Shown here piece by piece: positions 1-9,179 of a stretch of DNA of 64,000 nucleotides (the stretch's first letter is position 1; each line of letters begins with the position of its first letter). The stretch is from Gandjariella thermophila. GTDB lineage: Bacteria > Actinomycetota > Actinomycetes > Mycobacteriales > Pseudonocardiaceae. The stretch is from the NCBI RefSeq assembly GCF_005405885.1, contig NZ_BJFL01000020.1:16906-80905 (forward strand), read 5' to 3'. Below the pieces are notes generated by a model that worked only from the letters and a program-made list of their open reading frames with translations, was not told where the DNA came from and did no database searches. The translations under genes and the position numbers were made by a program.

Positions 1-377
1 CGGATGGTGTGCTCGATCGCCCCGTACGCGTCGCGCATGAACGGCTTGCCCTGCAGCCGGAACACGTCCCGCATGGAACGCTCGGAGTCGGTCCGCAGTG
101 TGTCGGCCAGTGGCGTCAGGCCGAACGTGCGCGGCGAGACCTCGGTGAACACGCCCTTGCTGGCCAGCGCGCGCAGCACCCGGTACAGCGAGTCGGCGTG
201 CGTGTCCGTGCGAGCCGCCAACTCGTCGACGGTCAGCGGGCCGCCGGCCAGGTGGTCGGCGACTCCCAACTCGGCAACCGCGCTCAGCATATGCCCGATC
301 CGCAGGCCGCTGTGGAACTCCGTCATCGTCGCGATCACCGACGCCGGGTCCGTGGGCCCGTCAACAATCTCCGACAT
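1..377 (-). CDS. SAM-dependent O-methyltransferase, N-terminal part (cut by window edge)
   Basis: The reading frame starts with ATG at 377 and runs leftwards off the window, so only about 125 residues are present. They form the helical dimerisation/winged-helix part typical of TcmN/DnrK-type small-molecule O-methyltransferases, with the pattern VAELGVADHLAGGPLTVDEL followed by RVLRALASKGVFTE. The SAM-binding Rossmann half lies outside. It follows the ABM monooxygenase by 66 bp on the same strand and closes the visible polyketide operon. Known family role: methylation of a hydroxyl of the polyketide or its sugar. The exact substrate cannot be told from this fragment. Confidence 0.8.
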   Translation of the reverse strand, partial: MSEIVDGPTDPASVIATMTEFHSGLRIGHMLSAVAELGVADHLAGGPLTVDELAARTDTHADSLYRVLRALASKGVFTEVSPRTFGLTPLADTLRTDSERSMRDVFRLQGKPFMRDAYGAIEHTI

Positions 378-443
378 GTGAACTCCGCTTCCTATCCAGG
401 TCCCGATGGTTCTCTCGTGATCAGCACAAGACCGGAGTGCGGC

Positions 444-734
444 TCACGCCTGGTACTCCTGCACGACCTCGCACAGCAACGACTCCGACGACGCGTGCTC
501 GCGCAGCGCCCGGGCGTGCGGCTCGAACAGGGGATCCGCGACCGCGGCCCGCAGCGCGCCCTCGTCGGCCCACTCGGCGATGTTGAGGTAGCGCGGCTCG
601 TCACCGTTGACCCGGACGAGACGGTGCCTGCGGTACCCGTCCTTCTTCGTCATGAATGCCGAGGTGTCGGCGAAGGTCCGCTCGAAGTCGTCCGGGTTGC
701 CGTGAACCCGGAACAGGTTGACGAAAATCAACAC
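444..734 (-). CDS. Antibiotic biosynthesis monooxygenase (ABM) family protein
   Basis: A 96-residue single-domain protein with the ABM/dimeric alpha-beta barrel pattern (MLIFVNLFRVHGNPDDFERTF, later RYLNIAEWADEGALRAA). The family includes cofactor-free quinone-forming oxygenases such as TcmH and ActVA-Orf6, which oxidise an aromatic polyketide ring. The start is only 7 bp from the stop of the upstream cyclase, so the two are translated from one transcript. The likely job is oxidation of the cyclised aromatic intermediate to a quinone. A purely structural or cyclase role, known for some barrel relatives, is also possible. Confidence 0.8.
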   Translation of the reverse strand: MLIFVNLFRVHGNPDDFERTFADTSAFMTKKDGYRRHRLVRVNGDEPRYLNIAEWADEGALRAAVADPLFEPHARALREHASSESLLCEVVQEYQA

Positions 735-741
735 GGCACAC

Positions 742-1698
742 TCAGCTCCCGGCGTTTCCCTCGACGAAATCCTTCATCAGGCGCAGCGTCGCCTGGCTGT
801 TCGCGCTCAGCGCCCGCGTCACGAAGTGCCGGGCCGCGTCGACGGAACGGGCCGACTCCGGCAGGCGTCCCAGCTCCGCTGGGTTGAGCACCACCGTGTG
901 GCTCGACGTGACCACCGAGGCATCGTCGGACTCGGTGAACGACCAGCACCCGACGTGGCCGCCCAGGAACGGCGGGAAGGTGGTCTGCTTGTACACGATC
1001 GCGCGATCCGGGAAGCAGACCCGGTAGGACGCCGTTCGGTGCGTCGAGCCGTCGTTGGCGACAGTGTCCATCTCCAACAGCTGGACATCCGGCGCGACCA
1101 GCGCCAGGTTGACGCCGGCGACGTGCGGCAGCCTCTCCGCCCAGGCGTCCGCCCGGTCGATGAATTCGTAGGCGTCCCGCACCGGCCCGCGGACCTCGAC
1201 GCTGTCGGAGAACTCGAAGACAAGCTTGTCCGCGCCGGCCGCGCGGGTGGCGGCCGCCTCGAGTGAGGCGAGTTCTTTGGCGCTGTTGGTCTCGACCGCG
1301 CGCTCGATCCATGACAGGGCCGACGGGTCGTCGTCCACCGCGGAGAACTCGTGGCCCAGTTCGACCCGGCAGGTGTCCGCCGAGAGCGGCCGGACCGTCC
1401 ACACGCCGCGCATCGCGGCCACCGGATCCTGCGGCGTTTCCTGAGCGAATTCGATGCGCAGGCCCCGCGGGTCCAGCCGGCGCAGCGACGTCCACGTCTT
1501 GACCGTTTCGTTCGCGGTCGCCCACAGCCGGATCCGCTGGTCCCCTCCGCCCAGGTCGGTCGACTCGGCGTGGATCGTGGGCGGGAATATCACCGGCCAG
1601 CCGCGGACATCAGCCAGCAGGTCGTACACGGTCGCGGCGGGGGCCGCGATGGTCCTCGAGTGTTCGGTCCGAACCCCGGTGACTTCGTTGCGCTGCAT
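742..1698 (-). CDS. Two-domain polyketide aromatase/cyclase
   Basis: A 318-residue protein with two START/polyketide_cyc-like halves. The first (about residues 10-150) begins HSRTIAAPAATVYDLLADV and the second (about 165-310) contains VRGPVRDAYEFIDRADAW. Didomain aromatase/cyclases of this size work with actIII-type ketoreductases and aromatise the first ring of C-9-reduced polyketides. ATG at 1698 is preferred because the two START halves then account for nearly the full length; the open frame extends further upstream but that part is antisense to the ketoreductase gene. It lies 14 bp after the ketoreductase and 7 bp before the monooxygenase in the same operon. Confidence 0.9.
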   Translation of the reverse strand: MQRNEVTGVRTEHSRTIAAPAATVYDLLADVRGWPVIFPPTIHAESTDLGGGDQRIRLWATANETVKTWTSLRRLDPRGLRIEFAQETPQDPVAAMRGVWTVRPLSADTCRVELGHEFSAVDDDPSALSWIERAVETNSAKELASLEAAATRAAGADKLVFEFSDSVEVRGPVRDAYEFIDRADAWAERLPHVAGVNLALVAPDVQLLEMDTVANDGSTHRTASYRVCFPDRAIVYKQTTFPPFLGGHVGCWSFTESDDASVVTSSHTVVLNPAELGRLPESARSVDAARHFVTRALSANSQATLRLMKDFVEGNAGS

Positions 1699-1712
1699 GA
1701 CACGTCCAAACC

Positions 1713-2498
1713 TCAGTAGTTGCCGAGACCGCCGCACACGTTGATCGCCTGCGCCGTCACCGGAGCTGCCGCGTCCGACACCAGGTAGCCGACCAGTCCG
1801 GCCACCTCCTCGGGCGTCGAGTACCGCCCGAGCGGTATCTTGGCGTTGAACCTGCCGAGCACCTCCTCCTCGGTGGTGTCCCACACCTCGGCATATCCCT
1901 TACGCACCCGCTCGGCCATCGGCGTCTCGACATAACCCGGGCACACGGCGTTCACCGTGACGCCGGTCTTGGCAAGCTCCAGGCCGAGAGCTTTCGTGAA
2001 GCCGATTACTCCGTGCTTCGATGCCGAGTACGGCGCACCCAGCACAACGCCCTGCTTGCCGCCGGTCGACGCGATGTTGATGACGCGGCCCCAACCGGAA
2101 TTGAGGATACCGCCGTTCTTGAGCACTTCTCTGGTCACGAGGAACACGCTGTTCAGATTGGTGTCGATCACATCTGCCCAGAGTTCGTCCGAGATTTCGG
2201 CCGTCACGCCGCCGCCGCTACGACCGGCATTGTTCACCAGGATGTCGACACGCCCGTACTTCTCGGTCACAGCCCGCACGAGAGCACGCACGTCGTCCAC
2301 GTTGCGCACATCGCACGGGCTCCCGGCCACGTCATGGCCTTCACCGAGTAACTGCTTCACCACGTCGTCGACCGCGTCGCGACGCCGCCCGCACAGGTAC
2401 ACCCGAGCACCGGCCTGCGCGAGTTGCTTCGCGATGGCCAGACCGATTCCGCTCGTCCCACCGGTGACGAGCGCTACCTTCGCCACAATTCTCGACAA
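1713..2498 (-). CDS. C-9 polyketide ketoreductase, actIII family (SDR)
   Basis: A short-chain dehydrogenase with the NADPH motif TGGTSGIG, NNAG, the catalytic YSASK and the C-terminus NVCGGLGNY shared with the actinorhodin ketoreductase. It reduces the C-9 keto group of the nascent poly-beta-ketone. TTG at 2498 is chosen because GGAGG lies 7 nt before it; ATG at 2528 and GTG at 2486 are alternatives. With this start the PGG signature of actIII-type reductases (P94-G95-G96) reads S94-G95-G96, an unusual substitution beside the active site. It lies directly after the ACP gene. Confidence 0.92.
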   Translation of the reverse strand: MSRIVAKVALVTGGTSGIGLAIAKQLAQAGARVYLCGRRRDAVDDVVKQLLGEGHDVAGSPCDVRNVDDVRALVRAVTEKYGRVDILVNNAGRSGGGVTAEISDELWADVIDTNLNSVFLVTREVLKNGGILNSGWGRVINIASTGGKQGVVLGAPYSASKHGVIGFTKALGLELAKTGVTVNAVCPGYVETPMAERVRKGYAEVWDTTEEEVLGRFNAKIPLGRYSTPEEVAGLVGYLVSDAAAPVTAQAINVCGGLGNY

Positions 2499-2528
2499 TT
2501 CTCCACCTCCACGACCGTGCGGGAACAA

Positions 2529-2783
2529 CTAGGCCGACTTGATGAGCTGGACGAGGTCGGACAACCTCTTCGCGGTGGGCAGTCCCTCTTCGTCCACCTT
2601 CACGCCGTAATCGCGCTCTATCTTCGCGACCGCCGCCAGAACGGCGATCGAGTCGTAGCCAAGGTCCTCCAGTGCGGCGTCCGCACCGATCGACGCGTCG
2701 ACCGGGTTCGGCGCACCCGCGACCTCAGCCAGAACCTGTCGAAGGTCATCGACCGTGACCTGTTGTGCAGGCACTGCAATCAT
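2529..2783 (-). CDS. Type II PKS acyl carrier protein
   Basis: An 84-residue ACP with the phosphopantetheine attachment motif LGYDSIA, Ser45 being the prosthetic-group site. It carries the growing poly-beta-ketone between KS-alpha/KS-beta and the tailoring enzymes. Its start overlaps the end of the KS-beta gene by 4 bp, the usual KS-CLF-ACP order of a minimal aromatic PKS, and implies translational coupling. Confidence 0.95.
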   Translation of the reverse strand: MIAVPAQQVTVDDLRQVLAEVAGAPNPVDASIGADAALEDLGYDSIAVLAAVAKIERDYGVKVDEEGLPTAKRLSDLVQLIKSA

Positions 2784-3997
2784 CCCTCCATGGATTTCAC
2801 GACCATCGCTGAGTTGAATCCGCCGTACCCCCGCGCGAGTACCAGGGCCGTGCTCAGCTGCTGAGCACGAGGCTCGCCGAGAACCAGATCCAGAACGTGG
2901 TCCGGGTCGGGGGTGCTGTTGACCGTGGGCGGGATCACGCCGTCCCGGATGGCCAGGAGAGCCAAGGCCAGGTCCAGGACCGGGCCGGCGGAATAGAGGC
3001 GCCCCACCATCGTCTTGGGCACCGTCACCGGCACCCGTCGCGCGCCGAACACGTCGGCGACCGCCGCCGCCTCAGCGTCGTCGAGCCCCCGCACGGCATG
3101 CCCGTCGGCGAACACCACGTCGATCTCGCCGGGCGTCAGCGAGGCATCGGCCAGGGCGATCTCGATTGCCTTGCGGAGCGCGGGGGAGGTCCCGGCGGCC
3201 GACCTGCGGTCGAATGTGGCGGCGTGGCCGGCGATCTCTCCATAGGCCTCGGCCGGCACCACATCGCGACCGGCGGCCGGCCGCAGGACGAGCATGGCGG
3301 CGCCTTCTCCGGGGACGTAGCCGCAGGCTCGACCGTCGAACGGCAGATACGCCCGGTCCGGCTCCGCCGCGCGACTGATCCGGTTGCTGGCGAGCTGGGC
3401 GACCCAGCCCCAGGGGCACAGCGCGCTGTCCGCGCCGCCGGTGATCATCAGCTCCAGTCCCTTGCGCACCTGACGTCGCGCCTGCGCCACCGCGTCCAGG
3501 CCGCCCGCCTGATCGCCGACGAGGACCCCGGCCGGGCCCTTCAGGCCGTGCCGGATCGAGATCTGCCCGGTGTTGACCGCGTAGAACCACGCGAACGACT
3601 GGTAGGGGCTGACATGTTCCGGCCCCTTGCTCCACAGGTTCTCCAGCTCGCGCTGGCCGAATTCGAAACCACCGGCGGTCGCGGCGGTGACGACTCCCGC
3701 GCCGAATTCGGGAAGGTTCGTCAGATCCACCTTGGCGTCTCGCACCGCCCCCTCGGCCGCGGCCAGCGCCATCCGGGTCATGTGATCCGTTTGCGGGATC
3801 AGCCGGCCGGGGATGTGCTGTTCTGGAACGAAGCCGGACACCTCGCCCGCGATCCGAGCCGGGTACTGGTCGGCGTCGAACCTGCTGATCGTCGCCAGTC
3901 CGCTGCGACCGCTCAGCGTGGCCGACCACACGTCCTCGGTGTTCAGGCCGTTGGCGGTGAGCAGGCCGATACCGGTGACTACCACCTTATCGCTCAT
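2780..3997 (-). CDS. Ketosynthase beta / chain length factor
   Basis: A 405-residue KAS-fold protein in which the active-site cysteine is replaced by glutamine ([14 protein letters not shown], Gln163), the hallmark of KS-beta. It forms a heterodimer with KS-alpha, primes by decarboxylating malonyl-ACP and sets chain length. The start ATG at 3997 overlaps the KS-alpha gene by 11 bp; a GTG 12 nt upstream is possible. Chain length cannot be read reliably by eye and needs tree placement. Confidence 0.95.
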   Translation of the reverse strand: MSDKVVVTGIGLLTANGLNTEDVWSATLSGRSGLATISRFDADQYPARIAGEVSGFVPEQHIPGRLIPQTDHMTRMALAAAEGAVRDAKVDLTNLPEFGAGVVTAATAGGFEFGQRELENLWSKGPEHVSPYQSFAWFYAVNTGQISIRHGLKGPAGVLVGDQAGGLDAVAQARRQVRKGLELMITGGADSALCPWGWVAQLASNRISRAAEPDRAYLPFDGRACGYVPGEGAAMLVLRPAAGRDVVPAEAYGEIAGHAATFDRRSAAGTSPALRKAIEIALADASLTPGEIDVVFADGHAVRGLDDAEAAAVADVFGARRVPVTVPKTMVGRLYSAGPVLDLALALLAIRDGVIPPTVNSTPDPDHVLDLVLGEPRAQQLSTALVLARGYGGFNSAMVVKSMEG

Positions 3998-5255
3998 CGT
4001 GCCGCCCACTCGTCAGGACCATGGCGCTCTGAAACCCCCCGAATCCGCTGCCCACGGTGAGCACGACGTCGGTCCGGTGTTCCCTCGCGGTCCTCGGCAC
4101 GTAGTCCAGATCGCACTCCGGGTCGGGGTGCTGGAGGTTCGCGGTCGGGGGAACGACGTTGTGCTTCATGGCCAGAATCGATGCCACGATCTCCAGCGAG
4201 CCGATCGCGCCGAGCGAGTGCCCGATCATCGACTTGATCGAACTCACCGGCACGTTGTAGGCCGCCGATCCCAGGCTCTTCTTGAATGCCGCCGTCTCGT
4301 GGCGGTCGTTCTGCTTCGTACCCGAACCGTGTGCGTTGACGTAGTCGACGCTCGCGGGCGACACCCTCGCCTCGGCGAGCGCCGTCGTGATCGCATGGGC
4401 CATCTCGTACCCGTCCTTGCGCAGACCGGTCATGTGGTACGCGTTGGCCGCCGAGGCGAAGCCCGCGATCTCGCCGTGGATCGTCGCGTCGCGCCGGCGG
4501 GCGTGCGCCACGCTTTCCAGCACCAGCACGGCCGCACCTTCGCCGAGCACGAACCCGTTCCTGGTGTTGTCGAACGGACGCGACGCCTCCGCCGGCGTGT
4601 CGTTGCGCGGCGTGGTCGCCTTGATCGCGTCGAAGCACGCCAGGGTGATCGGCGAGATCGGCGCGTCGCTCGCGCCGGCGATCACGAGGTCGGCGCGCCC
4701 ATCGCGGATGATCTCGGCGCCGTAGGCGACCGCGTCGATGCCCGAGGTGCAGCCGGTGGACACCACCGTGACCGGGCCCTGGGCGTCCACCAGCCACGCC
4801 ACCTCGGCAGCCATCGAGCTGGGCACGAGCTGCTCGTAGAGCCGAGGTGAGCCGTAGTCGTGGTCCACCAGCCAGGACCGCCCGCTGTCGCTGACGATCC
4901 GGTACTCGGAGTCCAACGACATCGTGGCGCCGACCGCGCTTCCGATCACCACGGCCACGCGATACGGATCAGCGTTGGCGAAGTCGGCGCCGCTGTCGGC
5001 CACCGCCTCCCGCGCCGCCACCACGCACAGTTGGGCGAACCGGTCCATCCGACGGATCTCACGAGGAGAAAAACCCATCTCGGCGGGGTCGAAGTCGATC
5101 TCCGCAGCTACCTGGGACCGGAACGGAGCCGGATCGAAGAACGTGATCCTCCGGGTCGCGGTGCGCCCTTCTGCCAGCAACGACCAGAAGTTTTCCGTGC
5201 CGATCGCTCCCGGCGCGACGACTCCGAGTCCCGTCACAGCGACTCGTTGAGACAT
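3987..5255 (-). CDS. Ketosynthase alpha of the type II PKS
   Basis: A 422-residue beta-ketoacyl synthase with nucleophile Cys169 in [12 protein letters not shown] and the histidine motifs [11 protein letters not shown] and [10 protein letters not shown]. It condenses malonyl units in partnership with KS-beta. ATG at 5255 is preceded by GAGGTAGGA, a good ribosome site. It is the first gene of a tight block KS-alpha, KS-beta, ACP, ketoreductase, cyclase, monooxygenase, and is separated from the upstream methyltransferase by 63 bp that carry inverted repeats. Confidence 0.96.
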   Translation of the reverse strand: MSQRVAVTGLGVVAPGAIGTENFWSLLAEGRTATRRITFFDPAPFRSQVAAEIDFDPAEMGFSPREIRRMDRFAQLCVVAAREAVADSGADFANADPYRVAVVIGSAVGATMSLDSEYRIVSDSGRSWLVDHDYGSPRLYEQLVPSSMAAEVAWLVDAQGPVTVVSTGCTSGIDAVAYGAEIIRDGRADLVIAGASDAPISPITLACFDAIKATTPRNDTPAEASRPFDNTRNGFVLGEGAAVLVLESVAHARRRDATIHGEIAGFASAANAYHMTGLRKDGYEMAHAITTALAEARVSPASVDYVNAHGSGTKQNDRHETAAFKKSLGSAAYNVPVSSIKSMIGHSLGAIGSLEIVASILAMKHNVVPPTANLQHPDPECDLDYVPRTAREHRTDVVLTVGSGFGGFQSAMVLTSGRHDER

Positions 5256-5283
5256 TTCCTACCTCGCTCGAAGTGCAATCCAT

Positions 5284-5309
5284 GTCACGACGTGACGCGT
5301 GGCGTCACG
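5284..5309. promoter_or_regulatory. Inverted-repeat cluster upstream of KS-alpha
   Basis: Three half-sites of the type GTCACG overlap here. GTCACGACGTGAC (5284-5296) is a 13-bp palindrome, and CGTGACG (5291-5297) can pair with CGTCACG (5303-5309) across a 5-nt loop. This is the only non-coding gap within the polyketide operon large enough for control. It could be an operator for an internal promoter or a weak attenuator hairpin; no U-run follows on either strand. Confidence 0.45.
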
Positions 5310-5318
5310 GGCAGGTGG

Positions 5319-6533
5319 TCACACCAGTCCCCGCCTCGGGATGAACCGCGGGATCCCGCCGTCGATGTTGATCCCCTTGTCGATGAACGCCAGGTTGCGG
5401 TAGACGTGCAGGCCGGCCACCTTCGAGGCGACGCCTTCCGCGGCCACCCCCGCCGCCACGTGGTGCTCCTCGTGGTGCAGGGCGTCCACCAGCTTCTTGA
5501 CCAGTCCGACCGACGTCGACGGGCCCGCCACCGCCGCGTCGTCACCGCCGTACCCCGGGCAGTAGGACGTCCACATGTCTTCGATCACGTAGGTGCCGCC
5601 GGTCCGCAGGTGCTCGAAGAGCACGGAGAACGAGTGCAGCACGTGTTCGTTGATATGGCTCCCGTCGTCGATGATGATGTCGAACGGCCCGTACTCCCGG
5701 GCGATCCCGGTGAGCCAGTCCGCGTTGTTCTGGTCGCCCCGCAGCGTCTTGATGCGCGGCTGGTCGAGACCGGACTTGTCGAAGATGTCCATGCCGAACA
5801 CCACCGCGCGCGGGAAGTACCGGCGCCACATCAGCAGCGACCCGCCACCGGTGCTCCGCCCTTCGAATCCCCCGATACCGATCTCCAGGATCCGCAACCG
5901 CTCGTGCCGCAGTCCGCCGAAGTGCCGTTCGTAGTGCGGCGTGAACCAGTGCAGTCCGCCCCACTTGTCGGACAGGTACCGGGTCGACAGCTCGCCAAGA
6001 TCGGGCGGTGCCGCGTCGATGCCGGACAGCACCGCTGTCGTGGCGCGCTGCGAGTACAGCACCGACTCCAGCAGGTCGCGGTCCCTGGAGGGGTCGTGCG
6101 ACTCCTCGAACCGCGGGCGCAGCGCCCGCCGGCTGGGCCGGGGAGTTCGGGCGTGGCCGAAGACATCGCGGACCAGATCGGCGCAGTCGTAGCTGATGAC
6201 GTGCACCGCGGTCGCGCTGGTGCCCTCGAAGAACTCGATCTGCCCTTCCGGACGCACCCGGAAGACGTAGCCGACGGGTTCGGCGATGCCCTCACCGGTG
6301 AGCTCCAGGCCGACGTCGAACGTGCGGTGCACGTTCGCGGGATCGGCCCGGAACACGATCTCCTCGACCAGCAGCCGCGCCACCCGGGCGACGCCGAGGC
6401 CGCTGATCGTCTTCCACAGGTCGTCGTCGCGGCCGTCTGCCGCCCCGATGAGCCGCTCGATCTCGTCCAGGCTCAGACCGTCCACCGGGTACTCCTTCGT
6501 GACCTCGTCGGGTCCGCCGCTCGCGGGAGTCAC
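5319..6533 (-). CDS. MycE-like sugar O-methyltransferase
   Basis: A 404-residue protein made of an N-terminal auxiliary domain (about 1-140) and a Rossmann methyltransferase domain with RILEIGIGGFEGRSTGGGS, GMDIFDKS and DIIIDDGSHINEHV. This layout matches the metal-dependent macrocin/mycinamicin O-methyltransferase family (MycE, ElmMIII-like), which methylates hydroxyls of already attached deoxysugars. It fits the adjacent glycosyltransferase. It stops where the next gene begins (5319 to KS-alpha, 6534 upstream), consistent with one transcript. Which sugar hydroxyl is modified is unknown. Confidence 0.82.
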   Translation of the reverse strand: MTPASGGPDEVTKEYPVDGLSLDEIERLIGAADGRDDDLWKTISGLGVARVARLLVEEIVFRADPANVHRTFDVGLELTGEGIAEPVGYVFRVRPEGQIEFFEGTSATAVHVISYDCADLVRDVFGHARTPRPSRRALRPRFEESHDPSRDRDLLESVLYSQRATTAVLSGIDAAPPDLGELSTRYLSDKWGGLHWFTPHYERHFGGLRHERLRILEIGIGGFEGRSTGGGSLLMWRRYFPRAVVFGMDIFDKSGLDQPRIKTLRGDQNNADWLTGIAREYGPFDIIIDDGSHINEHVLHSFSVLFEHLRTGGTYVIEDMWTSYCPGYGGDDAAVAGPSTSVGLVKKLVDALHHEEHHVAAGVAAEGVASKVAGLHVYRNLAFIDKGINIDGGIPRFIPRRGLV

Positions 6534-6827
6534 CTACTCGCTCCAGGTGCTCGGGTCGAAGCTGTCGGGGGACGCGAGGGGGATGATTTCGAACTTGAGG
6601 TGGTGGCTGATCGGGTTCGAGTAGAGCGCCTTCAACAGCTGTTCGTGCGACTCGACGTCGTAGATGTTCAGCCCACCCTGGGTGCCGACGCGGATCCAGC
6701 TGTGCTGGATCACTCCCTCGTCGATCAGCTTCCGGTGGTACTCGAAGCCATCGGGCAGCATCCTGCGGAACTCGGGCAGCACCTGGCTGGACGGCAGGGG
6801 TGCCACGAGCACGGCGAAAAGAGCCAA
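6534..6827 (-). CDS. Small MIase-like (muconolactone isomerase fold) protein
   Basis: A 97-residue protein with the ferredoxin-like pattern of the muconolactone delta-isomerase family (GGLNIYDVESHEQLLKAL, then a PLASP-type tail). Relatives occur in aromatic polyketide clusters, but their reaction is mostly unassigned. TTG at 6827 is chosen because GGAGG lies 7 nt upstream; a GTG at 6845 would swallow that ribosome site. It may act as a cyclase/isomerase or dimeric barrel oxygenase-like enzyme; the function is inferred from fold only. Confidence 0.65.
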   Translation of the reverse strand: MALFAVLVAPLPSSQVLPEFRRMLPDGFEYHRKLIDEGVIQHSWIRVGTQGGLNIYDVESHEQLLKALYSNPISHHLKFEIIPLASPDSFDPSTWSE

Positions 6828-6867
6828 TTCAGTTCCTCCGGTCACACGGTCGACGCACGGGGCGGCG

Positions 6868-8109
6868 TCACTTCGCGATCTCCTCCAGTTGCGGCACGAT
6901 GTCGGCCGGGCTCGGCTGGCATCGCATGCTGTCCCTGAGCCGCCGCGCGCCGGCCCGGAACCGGTCCTCGGTCAGCAGCGGCACAAGCTTGTCCCGCACG
7001 ACCCGTGGGCTCGCCTCGGCGGGCGACAGGTAGATCCCGGCACCCAGTTCGGCGAGTTGCCGGCCGCGGAAGACGTTGTCCCACAGGTTGGAGACGATGA
7101 TCTGCGGCACGCCGGCCGCCAGCGCGCTTGCCCAGGTGCCCGAGCCGCCGTGGTGGATGATCGCGTCGCAGGTCGGCAGGAGCGCGCGCAGCGGAACGAA
7201 GTCGACGAGGCGAACCCGGTCCGGGACTGGGCCGAACTCGGCCTGCTCCGCCTCGCCCAGCGTCGCGATCACCTCGACGTCCAGCTCGGCCAGCTCCCGG
7301 ACCACGGCTTCGACGTCGACCGGGTTCGCGTAGTTGCCGCCCCGCGCCGTGATGCCCATCGTCACCGCGACCCTGGGCAGGCTCGGGGATTCGCGCAGCC
7401 ACTCCGGCACCACCGACGACCCGTTGTAGGGCACGTAGCGGGCGGAAATGCTCTGCCGTGGCGACGGGATCCGGAGCTCGGGCGGCGAGAGCTCGATCTG
7501 CCACTGCCCGAAGAGTAGGTCCTCGTCGAATTCGCGACCGAACTTTCCGACCGCGGCCGCCAGCCAGTCGCCAAGCGCGTCGTCACGCAGCCACGGGGGC
7601 TGTTCGGCCAGCGCGGACGAAACCTTCCGCCGCATCTGGTAGAAGAGGTCAGGGCTCCACACCAACCGCCCGTGCGGGATATTCTTCGCGGCGCCGACAA
7701 TCGCGCCGGAGAACGTGAACTGCTCCCAGATGATGAGATCCGGCTGCCAGAAGTCCACATATTCGGCCATTTCCCGAATGAAACACGCGTCGTTGGCCAG
7801 TGCGTAGAACGTGCCGGTCAGCACGTCGTTGGCGCTCAGCACCTGCTGCGCCGAGTCGTCGCGCATGCCGGTGAAATCGATGCTCGAGTAGAAGGCCACC
7901 AGATCGGCGCCGAGCCGGCCCAGCAGTCCGCCGTGCTCGTCACCGGAGCCCACCGGCACCGCGACGAGGCCGGCGCCCGTCACGCGGTCGACCAGCTGCG
8001 GCTTGACGGCGACGTGCACATCGTGTCCTGCGGCCTGCAGGCCCCACGCGAGCGGAACCATGGTGTTGAAATGCGCCTCGGCCGGCAGCGACGTCAGGAG
8101 TACGCGCAT
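6868..8109 (-). CDS. Activator-dependent GT1 glycosyltransferase
   Basis: A 413-residue GT-B enzyme starting MRVLLTSLPAEAHFNTMVPL and containing the nucleotide-sugar motif IIHHGGSGTWASALAAGVPQ. This is the EryCIII/DesVII/AknS type that transfers TDP-deoxysugars and normally needs a P450-like helper, which is encoded immediately upstream and overlaps or abuts the start. ATG at 8109 matches relatives; GTG at 8115 would give a GTGA overlap with the helper gene. It likely glycosylates the aromatic polyketide. Confidence 0.9.
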   Translation of the reverse strand: MRVLLTSLPAEAHFNTMVPLAWGLQAAGHDVHVAVKPQLVDRVTGAGLVAVPVGSGDEHGGLLGRLGADLVAFYSSIDFTGMRDDSAQQVLSANDVLTGTFYALANDACFIREMAEYVDFWQPDLIIWEQFTFSGAIVGAAKNIPHGRLVWSPDLFYQMRRKVSSALAEQPPWLRDDALGDWLAAAVGKFGREFDEDLLFGQWQIELSPPELRIPSPRQSISARYVPYNGSSVVPEWLRESPSLPRVAVTMGITARGGNYANPVDVEAVVRELAELDVEVIATLGEAEQAEFGPVPDRVRLVDFVPLRALLPTCDAIIHHGGSGTWASALAAGVPQIIVSNLWDNVFRGRQLAELGAGIYLSPAEASPRVVRDKLVPLLTEDRFRAGARRLRDSMRCQPSPADIVPQLEEIAK

Positions 8110-8111
8110 GG

Positions 8112-9179
8112 TCACCGCGCCTCCCGATCCGTGACGCTCACCGGCAGCCGGACGATGGCGCGAGTGACCGGCGCGCGAAGTCGCCTGGCGGGGCCACCGA
8201 TCAGTCGGAGGCGACCGAGGTGGCCACGCAGTGCCGCGCCGACCACGATGGCGATCCCGATCGCCATCGGAGCCAGCCGCGGATGGGCAGCCACGGTCAG
8301 TGCCGTGGCCTGCGCGCCGCTCCGCTCGCGCCGGACCGCGCCGTTCAGGATGAGAACCCGCGTGCCGGCCTCGATCCGCTGGCCGGCGAGATCCACGGGT
8401 TCTCGGGTGAAAAGCCTGTGCAGACGCACGGGCGGGTCCTGGAACAGCAGGCGAGGAACGAGCGTGGTCAGGTCATCGGCCGCAGGCAGGTCCCTGAGCA
8501 TGCCGAGCGCAGCATTCGTGGCGAGGTTGACGGCCATCTCGGCGCCGAGGACGGCGACCGCGTAGGCTTCCGCACCGCAGAGGTCCCGCAACTCCCGCAG
8601 AGAATCCCGTAGCGCGTACCCGTCCGTCAGCCGTGGCGGGCAGACGGACGCGTCCATGGCCCTGCCCGCCAGCTCCGTCAGCCGCTGAAAGCGTTGCCGT
8701 CGAACGATTGGAACGTCCAGGGCGTCGCCGAGCACGTCCGCCACCACCGGCCTGATCACCTCGGTCACCAGGTCCAGCTCCGCCGACGGGCGCGCTCGCA
8801 GTACCCGGCTGACGGCACCATTCACCTCGTCCTGTGTGGACGGCGACTCCGGCGCGACGACACCGGATTCGGCCCGGATCACCTCGTCGACACAGGCCAA
8901 CGTGTACTGCGCGGTGCCCGGCTCCGCGGGAACACTCGTGAACCGGGTGTCGCGCAGCACGTCGGCGGCAACAGTTCCGTCGGTCAGGGCGACCGAGCCG
9001 TCCCGACACCTGTACAGCGGCTCCTCCGTGCGCAGCCGTGACGCGAGCGCGCCGTCGCCGTCCTGTTCGGAAAGCAGCATCCGCGCGACGAGGTCACCGT
9101 GGAACGCATGGACCTGTTGAACGGCGCGCTCGGCGAGCAACCGCGTGTCGAACTCGGTTTCCGTGCACTGCGCGGTCAT
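8112..9179 (-). CDS. P450-derived glycosyltransferase activator (EryCII/DesVIII type)
   Basis: A 355-residue protein with cytochrome P450-like helices (LTELAGRAMD, DLVTEVIRPVVADVLGD) but no FGxGxHxCxG heme site: the matching region reads HPRLAPMAIGIAIVVGAAL. Loss of the heme cysteine with retention of the fold is diagnostic of EryCII/DesVIII/AknT helpers that activate partner glycosyltransferases. ATG at 9179 overlaps the upstream methyltransferase stop by ATGA. It is directly followed by its presumed partner. Confidence 0.88.
   Translation of the reverse strand: MTAQCTETEFDTRLLAERAVQQVHAFHGDLVARMLLSEQDGDGALASRLRTEEPLYRCRDGSVALTDGTVAADVLRDTRFTSVPAEPGTAQYTLACVDEVIRAESGVVAPESPSTQDEVNGAVSRVLRARPSAELDLVTEVIRPVVADVLGDALDVPIVRRQRFQRLTELAGRAMDASVCPPRLTDGYALRDSLRELRDLCGAEAYAVAVLGAEMAVNLATNAALGMLRDLPAADDLTTLVPRLLFQDPPVRLHRLFTREPVDLAGQRIEAGTRVLILNGAVRRERSGAQATALTVAAHPRLAPMAIGIAIVVGAALRGHLGRLRLIGGPARRLRAPVTRAIVRLPVSVTDREAR

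Noticed and set aside
8112..9179. Reading this gene as a catalytic cytochrome P450
   Set aside because: The heme-ligand motif is absent and the neighbour is an activator-dependent glycosyltransferase, so a helper role fits better.
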